NCBI GenBank assembly: GCA_030280995.1
Contig: JASXTE010000002.1
Location: 28,379,183-28,443,182 of the forward strand
From: Hemileia vastatrix
Lineage: Eukaryota; Basidiomycota; Pucciniomycetes; Pucciniales; Zaghouaniaceae
Length of the DNA: 64,000 bases
Direction: 5' to 3'
Part shown: positions 21,753-32,700 of the stretch, in pieces
Numbering within the stretch: position 1 is the first letter of the stretch
Layout: every line of letters starts with the position of its first letter
Made by a program: the position numbers and the translations under genes
The notes under the pieces: model-generated
Databases searched by the model: none
Seen by the model: only the letters and a program-made list of their open reading frames with translations
Told to the model about the DNA's origin: nothing

Positions 21753-24700
21753 CTATGATTTTTTCTTTTTATACTTTTTTAGTAGAGTAGGAAGATTAGA
21801 TATCTCCTTCCCAGGTATCCAAGAATCATATTCAGATGATTTATTCTTGAATCTAAATAAGTATTCTGTACCTTTCTCAGCAGTGACTATTCTGTCATTT
21901 AAAATTTTTTCAATTTCTGCTGTCTCAGTGATTTCATTTGGGGTTTTCTTAGGTCTACCCCTCCTTTTTGGAAATAAATCACTATTGGATGTGTAAGGTT
22001 TCAAAAGAGATATTGGAAAAACAGGATGTTTTTTGTCATATGGAGAATACAGAATAACTTCAACTGCATTATCTCAAATCATTCTTCTGACAACAAATGG
22101 ACCAACAAATGGATCTTTCAATTTGTTATTACCTTGTAAGTTGAAGTGGACTGTAGAAATCAACACTTCATCACCCTTTTTAAAAGTGTATTCTTTATGG
22201 GATTTGTCCCATCTTTTCTTCTCATATTCAAATTATTTTTCAATACATTTTTGAGCATGATTTCTACATAGTTGTTGCATTTGAAGAAAAGATTTTACAC
22301 CAGGATGTATATCCAATTTAGGTATTTTGTTATTGAGAATTTGGGCAGGAGTATTAGGAACATATCCAAGCCAGAGCTCAAAAGGCTTTCTTTGAGTAAC
22401 AGAATGAACAGTGCTATTATAAGCAAATTCTAACCCAGGAAGTAAGGTAACCCAATCATGAGTGAATCTGTCATTATCTTTATACTCAAGGCCAAAGGCA
22501 CAATATCTTCTTATCATGTCCTCTAAAGTCTGAATCATTCTTTCAGCTAAACCATCAGTCTGAGGGTGATGGGCAGTAGAAAGTTTCAGATCACAACCAC
22601 AAACATCCATTAGAGACATCCAAAATTCAGAAGTAAATTTTGGGTCTCTGTCAGAGATTATGGCTTTAGGAAAACCAGCAGTATTAAACATATGAGACCA
22701 CCATAAGAAAGCTAATTCTTTAGTGGAAAAATCCTTGTGGGTAGGGATAAATTTACACATTTTTGTGAATCTGTCCACAATAACCCAACAAGAGTTATAA
22801 CTGTCTTTACCAGCAATAGGTAATCCTGTTACAAAATCCATGTTTATTATTTGCCATGGAGCATCAGGAGGTTCAATATGTTGCATTAATCCTGCTCTTT
22901 TACCAGTTAATCTTTTTGATTTTTGGCATGAATCACAAGATTCAACATATAATTTTGTGTCTTCAGACATATTAGCCCACCAAGCAGTGTTCTTAATTCT
23001 GATCATTGTTTTTTCAAGATCAAAATTTCCAGCTACTATGTCATCATGACAAATTTTCAAGATGATTTCTTTCATAGAAGGAGGAATAACAATAACATTA
23101 CTCAACTTTCTTCTATAATATAGATATCCTTCATCAATTGAAAATTTACCTTTCTCCAAAGCTTTTTGGTACTTTGGTGGAAGGGTTTTAATTAATGCTT
23201 GTATTGAAGCATTCTTTGGATCATTTAATATGGTGCATAACTTTTTCAAGTCAGTGTCCTTATTATATGATTCCAGAATAAGCTGTAATAGCTCTTCCTC
23301 CATATCAACCACATATATCCCATGAATATAAATAATTTCATCCTCAGGATCATAAGCAGGATTAGAGTCATCATTTGGTAAAGGTAACCTTAATAAAATA
23401 TCCACATTTGAGTGAACAATACCAGCCCTATGAATAATTGTCATTCTACCTCTGTAATCTTGAACAGCCAGCTGCCATCTGAACATATGTCTGTTAGGTG
23501 TTTTCAAGTTTAAAAGGGATTTAACTGCACTGCAGTCAGTGACAAGTTCAAATTTCTGGTCATCTAGGTAATAATGAAGCTTTTCTAGAGCCCATACTAC
23601 AGCTAAACACTCTAATTGAGTAGCAACATATTTCAATTCACTATTTCTCAAGGTTCTTGAAATATAACAAATTACTACTTCTGAAACTTTATCATTTATC
23701 ACTTGTTTTTGATTGAGGGCAGCACCAAGACCAATGAAACTGGCATCAGTGTACAAAACAAATGGTTGATTAAAGTCAGGTAAAGCAAGAATTGGTGCTG
23801 ACATCAAGCAGTGTTTCATAGTGTCAAAGGCTCTTTGTCTTTTACTATACCAGACAAAAGCAACATCCTTTCTAGCTAATTGGGTACGGGGTAAAGCTAT
23901 GACTTGGTAATTTTTAATATACTGTCTATAGTATCCACACATTCCCAAAAAACTTTGGAGCTCTCTCACTGTTGTAGGAGCCTTCACCTGTTGTATGGCT
24001 GCCACTTTGTTCTGGTCAACACATATCTGTAAGCCTGAAACAACATGACCAAGAACTTTTAAAGAATGGAAACAAAATTTACATTTCTTCAAAGCAAGTG
24101 TCATATTTATTTAATCCATTTTCTGGAATACTTTACACAGGTGTTTAAGATGGTCCTCAAATGTTTTTGAGAATATAATGATATCATCAATATAAATCAT
24201 CAGCCACCCTTCAATTATCTCTTGATGGAATGTGTTATCCATTACTTTTTGGAAAACTGAAGGGGCATTTTTAGGGCCAAATGGCATCCTAATATACTTA
24301 TGAATACCCATATGAGTGGCAATCATCAGAAAGTTCTGAGAATTTTTCTCAACAGGTACCTGGTGATATCCCTTATTACCATCCAAACAGCTGATATATT
24401 TAGCACCCTGTAAAGTAGCATGTATAGAGCTGATTCTAGGTAAAGGATAGATATCATCAACAGTATAAGTTTTTAGTGCTCTATAATCACCACATAACCT
24501 GGCTTTATCTTTCTCATAAGAAATTAGGACAGGTGAGATAACACAATATTTAGGTGTTTCAACTACCTTTTCAATAATATTCATTTTTAAAAGGGGAGAG
24601 ATATTATCTTCAATATCTTTTCTCTTTGTGGGAGAAGCAGGATAAGGCTTCTTCTTTAAACTAGGTGGTATATCAGTTAATGGGCAAGACAATGAAAGTT

Positions 24701-27040
24701 TCATTTCCTCTTTAACTAATCCCAGTTCATGTGACCCATGAGCAAAGGCCATAGGAAAAGATTTTATCAAGTTAATGATGGAATCTTTATCCTCACCAGA
24801 AAGTTGTTCTCCAAAAGAAGCATTGTCAATTTCAGACATAAGGGCATGAATTTCCTTTGTAGATCTTCCTTTATATTGAACCACAGAATTACATGTGTTC
24901 AATTCTGGTTTTAATAATTTTTTAGGGGAGGAAATTTTAAATTTTCTCTTCCCATTCATCCCCATTGTGAAACATTGGTTTGAAGGATCCAATTTTATGC
25001 CATACTTGGTTAAAATATCATTCCCTACAATAAACCAATTGCTCAAGTTATCATTTTTCATGACAACAAAATCACAAATAGCTCTTATAAAACCATGGTT
25101 ATATTTAAAAAACACTGTGGCTTTGTATTTAACAATGGGGGAAAAAACAGAGCCATACCCTCTCCAATTTTCAGAAATGATAGGCATCAGTTTAGATTTA
25201 TAGTCTTGATCTACTGAAGCAAGTGCTCTTTCAGATACTACACTTACTCCAGCTCCAGAATCCAGAACAACTTCAATGCTGGTTCCATTGATCAAGACTG
25301 GTGCCTTAAGAGGGGCAATAACAATTGAGTTATCCTCAATGTTCTTTATGATCTCAGCATCCTCAACTGTAGATAAATCATTATTATCAATGTCAATAGT
25401 ATTTAAATAATGAATATCTTCTTCCAGCATCAAGATTTCTTGTTGAGATTCATATGAAATATTGCTGGCACAATCACTTGATGTATCATCCAGTGCTACT
25501 GTGTCATCAGCATGCTCCTCTGTTTGTTCTACAAGATTTATCTTCTTGTCACAAAAATGGCCTTTCTGCCAAGGCTTGTTGCACTTGAAGCAAGTGTTTG
25601 TTTCATACTTCTTTGGTGCAACAGGGGCAGAAGGTTTACCAACCTTTTCTAGAGGTTTTTGTTGGTAAGTGGAGGGTTTCTCCAAAGGGGTCCTAGGAAT
25701 GAATCTTCTTGCATCATACTTATTGTTTAGAAGTATCTCATTGCAAGTATTAATGAAAGAAGAGGGTTCTTTGGAGAACTCAGTCCTAGCCACTATCAAG
25801 TATCTCAGAGACATTGGTAATTTATAGAGGATCCTGTCCTTCCATAAATCAAACTCCATATTTGGGTCCATTGTCCATAAGATTTTTACAAGTTTCATTA
25901 AAAACTCAATAGGTTTATCAGTAGAAGAGCTATATCTAGTTTCCTCATACTGCCTTTGTTGAGCCATTCTGAACTTGGAGCCACCAAATTGTGCTTTAAT
26001 TAATTTCTTCCAATCCTCCCATGAGTAGTCATTCCCATCCAGGAGAACAGATTCATACCACATCAGGGCAACATTAGTGAACAAAGAAATTAATTTGGAC
26101 ACAATTTCCTCATCTGGGAGTTTGTAAGAATTTTTTAAATTATCAATTCTGCAAATAAATTTTTGCCAATCAGAGGAAGAATCACCATCAAATGTTGGGT
26201 ACTGGTCAAGTTTTGGCCAATTCTTTTGATTTGAAGGAGTCGCCTTAGTACTAGCTTGTTTCTGAGTAAGAAGCAGCTGTAATTTCTCTAATTGTGCTGA
26301 AATCTCATTGTTTAATCCTTCTGTTGCAGATCCTGGTGCATCATCAGTTTTTGATGGACACTCAGTGTTATCAACAGGTATTTCTGGATCCATTTTTATT
26401 TTAGATGAACTAGCCACAGGTACTATTTGAGCATCCTGCACTATATGTTCCTTCACAGAAATGTCAGAATATTTTTGGTCATTTAACAATGAGTTCAATT
26501 TTTTTCAATGGTTGTTAGTCTTGTTTTCATTCTTGGAAGACTAGATAAATTCTCATTGATAGTTGCAAAAGATAATGGATTTTTATGTTGAAAAGATGAC
26601 AAATGGTCATTCAATCTTTTCAGATTTATCTTATCTATCTCTACCTCCTGGCAACAGGCGGATACAGTATCTTTTAGTTTAGACAAATCATTTTTTATAT
26701 TTTGCCATAAAGCAACTTTCTTTCCATGGGTTTCTTTGTAATGAGACAATTCATCAGAGACTCTCTGTGCTTCACTTCTTAATGCTTGATAACCCTGATC
26801 AGTTAACAAACTATTATATCTCTGAGTCAATTGCATATTGTTCATTATATGATTTTGCTTGGCAATAATATCTCTCAAGTGCTCATCATTAATTCTTGCT
26901 ACATCTGGAGTGTTTCTCAATAAGGAAACTGAGTAACTTTCCTGACTCTCATAGAACTCAGTGTCAAGAGTTTCATCAATCACAGCCATATCAGGATTGA
27001 TCATTGAGGTAGCAATCAAAAGTAATGTATTAGATACATG
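21753..27040 (-). pseudogene. C1 gag-pol, main part (gag to chromodomain)
   Basis: In element order: late Gag helices, capsid-like domain (NWPKLDQYPTFDGDS), Cx2Cx7HxC knuckle, protease with D-S-G-A, RT with YIDD, RNase H (YTDASFIGLG), integrase with C-x2-C, DRDPKF and HHPQTDGLAER motifs, and a chromodomain ending KKYKKKKS. Lesions: a one-base deletion near 26505, a stop between YIDD and RNase H (24108, Glu to TAA), stops near 22231 and 22073 in the integrase tail, and loss of a zinc-binding His (GNFDLE where relatives have GHFDLE). The frame continues at 36445-37164 and ends with the ATG at 46300. Not functional. Confidence 0.9.
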
Positions 27041-27045
27041 AGATA
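27041..27045 (+). repeat. Target-site duplication of B1 (left)
   Basis: AGATA, repeated at 36440-36444. C2 shows the filled-in C-family sequence (GAGATAACTGTC) at 54600. Confidence 0.9.
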
Positions 27046-28297
27046 TGTCAGCCAGGCTATTCCAGGAGTCCAGTAAATGATATATAAATTATAAAACCTT
27101 AAAGAGTGGGTAAGACTTGTATTTAATGAATATAACTTAATATTTTATTGCATAATGAAATTATATAAGAATTTTATTATAGACAAGTGTTACATTAAAT
27201 TTATTGGTTATATATATTTTTATATATACAATTAAATTGAGCATAATATAATATATTCTACAAATAATGGCGCATTTTTATGTATTTAATAATTATAAAT
27301 TTATATTTAATTAATTAAAAAACATATATTATAATTATAAGTGTAAAATTGACTTATAATATAATTAAATTAATTATTTAAATTTATATAATAAATAACA
27401 TCTTTCATATAGTATTAAACAATAATTAATGGCGCTTCTTTTGACCCTTAATTATGTCAGGAAGAAAATCAAATAAATTATAATACTTATTTTATAAAAT
27501 AGTATTATAAATTCTCAAATTAAATTAATTAATTGTTTCAGTTAAACTAGTTATTAAATTACATAGTGAAAACAATTAATAAATATTAATTTACACTGAA
27601 TTAAAATGATTGCATGCCTTGTTACGTCAAAACATGTTATTTATTTCACTTACAAATGCTGAAAACAGATTGTAATACTTGTTTTGATTTGTTTTTCCCA
27701 TAGTTCTTAGATCACAGGGTTGTTTAGTTACTCATTATTTTGTATTAACTGATTTGGGAAATTTGGGATGGGAATTTTATATTCTTAATTGGGATTCTTA
27801 TTATTTTTCGTATAATTTTCTCTTAATTACTATGTTACGGATGTCTTCTTTTATCTTCTTGTTTTACTTCATTACTATTTTGTATATAGTCACTTGTAGC
27901 GCTTCAGAGGACCCATTGCCTATAAAAGGGCCTTGGATAATCCCCTGTAGAAGTATCACTTACTATACACTCAACAAACTTGAAAATATTTTCTATTACA
28001 TTTATATTATTTTTTATTAGTATTATAACTCTAATTAAAATTCTATATAATTAACCAGAGGTTGCCTTAAGTCTGATAGTACTCATAGTATTTGCCGCGC
28101 AGAAACCCTTACACCAAAATAATATTATTTAAAACCTTCACTTTTGTCATCTCTCAAGTTACTCGTGGTTGCCTTCCTTTAAATAAATTAAATAATTTTT
28201 TATATTTTATTTCTTTTATTCCTCAAAGCCGTTCTCCTTGTCCTCCTCTATCTCTATCTTCCCCTTTTTCTTCCCTCTTCTAGACGACTGACCGACA
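27046..28297 (+). repeat. B1 5' LTR
   Basis: 1252 bp, TGTCAGCC...GACCGACA. The interior is extremely AT-rich; the 3' third carries the TATA motif and a CT-rich end. Confidence 0.95.
27921..27928 (+). promoter_or_regulatory. B1 LTR TATA box
   Basis: TATAAAAG followed by GGCC; present also in the 3' LTR at 36063-36070 and in reverse in the B2 LTRs (37536-37543 and 45530-45537). Confidence 0.55.
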
Positions 28298-28299
28298 AC

Positions 28300-28312
28300 T
28301 GGGGACCTTTCC
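28300..28312 (+). other. B1 primer-binding site
   Basis: TGGGGACCTTTCC two bases after the LTR, identical to the A1 site. Confidence 0.7.
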
Positions 28313-28984
28313 AAACGACGACGACGATCGAGCCTGGCGACGAACGACAAAACGCACGGACCACCTAGCAAAACGAAACTTTTGCCGCTACTGTGTTTCG
28401 AACTTGGGTTCGACATCTTAGGTTTATATATTATTAATTTTTATATTATTTTGAAGTGATTTTTTGATCACTATAGTAAGTTCACCTTTGCGCCTCTCAC
28501 TCATATTACTATATTTTTATTGCAATAACAGTGATTGTGGCTTAATTGCTGATTCACTGAGTGTAAGTGTTCAATCTTAAAATTTTTTTTTTTCCTAGTT
28601 GACCATTATAGAGTGTTAAATCCTCTTAGTCCTAGAAGAATTGACATTATTATTAATACAAATTGAATTATTAATTTAATTTTTTTTATTATTAATTATT
28701 GTTAATTTTGGTTGACTTAAAAGTACATTGTGCTTAGTCCCAAATATATTGCCATATTTAATATTGGTAATTAATTGGTTGAATTAACTTACTTGTTATT
28801 CCCAATTTAACCTTGCAATCCATTTTTTTTTAAAAAATTAATTTTTTAATTATTACTTTATATTGAAAATTATTTCTATAATTTAATTAATTAAATATTT
28901 TTTTTTATTATTTGGAGCAATTATTGACTAACTTTGATTATTTTTTTATAAAGTACAAAGTAAAATATAAATCTTCCCACTAGT
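28313..28984 (+). other. B1 leader, no gene
   Basis: It starts with a GC-richer CGACGACGACGATCGAGCC stretch, then turns very AT-rich. GTAAGT words at 28475 and 28563 and AG acceptor-like sites nearby could mark leader introns, but I cannot settle them. A GTTGAC...AGTCCTAG motif near 28600-28640 recalls the leader repeats of family C. Confidence 0.5.
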
Positions 28985-29724
28985 ATGTCCAACAATTTGG
29001 CAGAAAAAATGGATAACATGCAAGTGGATGAGATAGAAATTGACTATGATGCTGACACTGTAAGTTCTTCTAAAGTTGGTCATAAAAAATCTTATGCTAA
29101 CACAAAGAATTCACATACTGCAGGATGTGGAAATGACAGGAAATGCAAACAAACCAAACCCCCTTCCCCCAGTACCACAGAAGGAAGTAAAGCCTCCAGT
29201 GCCTCAAGAAGGTCTTCCAAAAGGCTTCAAAATAAAAAATCTTCCTCTGCCACAACAAATCAGCAACCTATCCAGTCATATAAAAGAGTTGAAGACAGAA
29301 AATATGACGTACAAAGCAAAGGTAGACACATTGTGGGATCAGGTCCAAGAACTCAGGAACCAGATTCAGGCCCAGGCCCCTCCTCAGTTGCCTCCCAATC
29401 AGCCTCAATTTCAGGCTCAACCTTCACAGCCACCCAGCTCAACCATCCAAAATCCAAATACTATGGAAGTAGAGCAATGGAAATGGGATTATCTAATGAG
29501 TCACTACCAACAGAATGTGCAACACCCTCCTCATCATCAGCCTGGCCCATCCAGAACACCCAATTTCCATCCACCTCCTCATCCCTACCAACAAGGCAGG
29601 AGAAAGAAGGCCCAAGCACAATCCCAAACCCAGTCCCAGGGGAAGTTTCCTCCTCTGCCATGGTAAGTAATTTGGTTGATAGTCACTTGGGTATGTTTTC
29701 TAATAAATCTTCTTCTGCAGGTAA
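28985..29724 (+). CDS. B1 spliced accessory protein (exons 28985-29059, 29124-29662, 29721-29724)
   Basis: Predicted 205 aa. Exon 1 gives the acidic N-terminus ending DYDADT; exon 2 starts DVEMTGN in the +1 frame, followed by a Pro-rich segment, LPKGFKIKN, a strong heptad region (LSSHIKELKTENMTYKAKV), a Gln/Pro-rich linker, EQWKWDY, HPYQQGRRKK and PPLPW. The stop TAA forms right after the junction Trp. The frame is fully open in this copy although the Gag-Pol frame has stops further down. LPKGFKIKN-to-heptad sequence is clearly similar to family C, more so than the Gag frame reading of the same DNA. Cellular role unknown; a nucleic-acid-binding, oligomeric regulator or packaging factor would fit the composition. 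Confidence 0.8.
29060..29123 (+). other. B1 predicted intron 1 (64 nt)
   Basis: GTAAGT donor at phase 0, branch word CTAAC about 25 nt before the acceptor ACATACTGCAG, exon 2 starting GATGTGGAAATG. Length is 1 modulo 3, so removal changes frame into the accessory reading. Confidence 0.85.
29663..29720 (+). other. B1 predicted intron 2 (58 nt)
   Basis: GTAAGT donor, CTAAT at intron positions 38-42, pyrimidine-rich acceptor TCTTCTTCTGCAG. It has the textbook layout of a short fungal intron, and the length is the same as in families A and C. Confidence 0.85.
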
Positions 29725-32700
29725 TATTATTGAACATGGTGAAAGAACAGTTAAACCTGTTAAAAGACAGCTTCCTGTAACTAGTAGCCCTATTGATGTA
29801 ATTAGCAAATTGTCATTTGATGAACCTTTACATTTAACTTCTACATCTTTAATTAATCCTTCTCTTGCAATTAAAAATGATTCTGTTCCCCCTGAAATCT
29901 ATACCTTAATTGAAAAAACTTCTGAGGAAATATTGAAAGATACCCTTGATTTTAATATTGTGAAAGACAAACATGTGAGAGATGTGTTAATCCATGAAAA
30001 TGATAGATTAAATAATTTACACTTGCAATGTAAAGTGAGTTCTTCTGTACAAGATACAGCTTATTTTAAAATTAAAGAAACCTTGAATATTGTTCTTAGT
30101 CAACAAAAACAAATAAGAAGTGACCATAGAGCTATCTCAGATAGAAATATCAGTCTACATAAGACCTTGAGTGAATTGAAACCCCTTATTGAGGAAAATT
30201 ATTCATTCAAGAATGAAATAAAATCTCTACAAAATGAGTTTAAGAAGCTAAAAAATGATTTCCATGCACTAAGTACCAAACACTCAGTTTCTGAGGACAG
30301 AAATGTTCTATCTCTTGCAAAAGTAAATGACCAGATGTCTGAAATTCCAAGAATAAGAAACTATGTGTCTGACCTACAGGAAAAGTTCTCAACCTTATCC
30401 ATCAATAATGAATTAAATGAGATTTCTGCAAATAAGCTGCATAAAAATAAAGGGAAAAAACCTGAACAAAGTTCATCTTTTCTTCCTCATATTTAAACCA
30501 TTAAACAAACTGAAAATGAGTCTGTGAAATCTTTTGCTACTAGCAAAAAATCTTGTGATGGTCATGCACCAGCTGTTTCTGTAAATAATGAAATTTCTGA
30601 ACACCTGGCTAAACTTCAGGAATTATTACTAATGAATAATTCAAACCAAAAAGTGGACCATCCCAGTAGTCAGAAAAATTGGCCTAAGTTAGACCAATAT
30701 CCTACCTTTGATGGTGATTCTTCCTCTGATTGGTAACACTTTATCCAAAGAATTGATAATTTAAAGAGATCTTATAAACTACCTGATGAGGAAATTGTTT
30801 CTAAGCTAATTTCTTTATTTTCCAATGTAGCCTTGATGTGGTATGAATCTGTCCTCTTAGATAACAATCATTATACATGGAATGATTGGAAATCCTTGAT
30901 TGAGAATCAGTTTGGTGGTTCAAAATTCAGGTTAGCTCAGCAGAGACTGTATGAGAATACTAGATATGTATCCTCCTCTGTTGAAAAGCCCATTGTTTTT
31001 CTGATGAAAGTAACTAAAATCCTTAGAGAAATTGATCCAAAGATGGATTATGATATTTGGAGAGATAAAATCTTGTATAAATTACCAAATTCTCTTAGGG
31101 ATTCAATTGTTGCTAGAACTGAGCATGTAAGGGAAAATTCTTCTTTCATTAACATCTGTAATGAAGTACTACTCAACCATAGATATGAACCAAAGAATTA
31201 CCTTAGTAAATCTTATAATGATCAGAATAAACCTTCTATAAAGCTCCCAGAAAAATCTGGTAAACTCTCTGCCCCAGTTGCACCTAAAAAATATGCAACA
31301 AATACTTGTTATAAATGTAACAAACCCTGGCAGAAGGGTCATGTTTGTGACAAGAAAATTCATCTTGTTGAACAAAATGAAGACACTGATGAAGTTGAAC
31401 TTGATGTCAATAATTCTTCCAGTGACTGTGAAAGTAATATCTCCTATGACAATGAATCTGTTAAAGATGTTTTAATGTTGGAACATGATGTCCATTATTT
31501 AAATAATATATCTGAAGATTGTGTATTGAATTTATCTTCAGTAGAAAATGCTGAGATAATTAAAGATATTACTAACAATTCTATTCCCATATCCCCTTTA
31601 AAGGCACCTGTTATCATTAATGGTAAAAATATTGATGTAGTTCTTGATTCTGGTGCTGGAGGAAGTGTAGTATCTGAAAAAGCTTTGGCTTCAGTGGATA
31701 AGGAATATTTGAGTAAAATATTGCCTATAACTTCTGAAAAATGGAGAGGGTATGGTTCTACCTTATTTCCTATTGGCAAATACAAAACCTCTGTATTCTT
31801 CAAATATAGTGGTGGTTTTGTCAGAGCTATTTGTGAGTTTGTTGTCATGAATAATTATAATTTGAGCAATTGGTTTATTATGAGAAATGATATTTTAACC
31901 ATGTTTGGTGTGAAACTGGATCCAGCAAATAATTGCTTTACTTTAGGAATGAATGGGAAAAGAAAATTCAAAATTTCTTCTCCTAGACCTTCTGGGCATT
32001 TGTTGAAATCTTGTAACTCACTGACCCAATGTAAAGGTAGAACAACAACTGAAATGGATGATTTATTACATGAAATAAATACCGCTTCTTTTGGTGAACA
32101 GTTGACTAGTGAACAAAAGGATTCTATTGTTGCCTCTATTACCTCTTTCCCTATGGCTTTTGCTCATGGTTCTCATGTCTTGGGAATTGTTCAGGAAGAG
32201 ATGAAAATTACCTTATCCTGTAATTTGAGTGATATTCCTCCTTCCCTTAAGAAAAGACCATATCCTGCTTCTCCATCAAAAAGAAAAGATATTGAAGATA
32301 ATATTGAAACATTATTGAAAATGAATATCATTGAGAAAGTGGATGTCACCCCCAAATATTGTGTCATCTCCCCAGTCTTAATTTCTTATGAAAAAGATAA
32401 AGCTAGATTATGTGGAGATTACAGAGCTTTAAATACTTATACTGTTGATGATATTTATCCTTTACCCAGAATTAATTCAATACATGCTACCTTGCAAGGT
32501 GCAAAATTTATTAGTTGTCTGGATGGTAATAAAGGTTATCATCAAGTTCCAGTTGAGAAAAATTCTCAAATTTTTTTGCTTATTGCTACTCATATGGGAA
32601 TATATAAGTATGTTAGGATGCCATTTGGCCCTAAAAATGCTCCTTCAGTTTTCCAGAAAGTCATGGATAACACTTTCCATCAAGAAATTATTGAGGGTTG

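Noticed and set aside
27754..28020. 88-codon frame in the B1 LTR, repeated at 35896
   Set aside because: It is repeated only because the LTR is repeated, runs across the TATA region and promoter, and is not kept in B2 LTRs. A similar minus-strand frame in B2 LTRs (37429, 45423) is also LTR sequence.
29124..29720. Splicing that would rejoin the accessory exon to downstream Gag as one protein
   Set aside because: Both introns are 1 modulo 3, and after intron 2 the accessory frame meets TAA at once. The third frame, which would connect to Gag, has stops upstream in B1.
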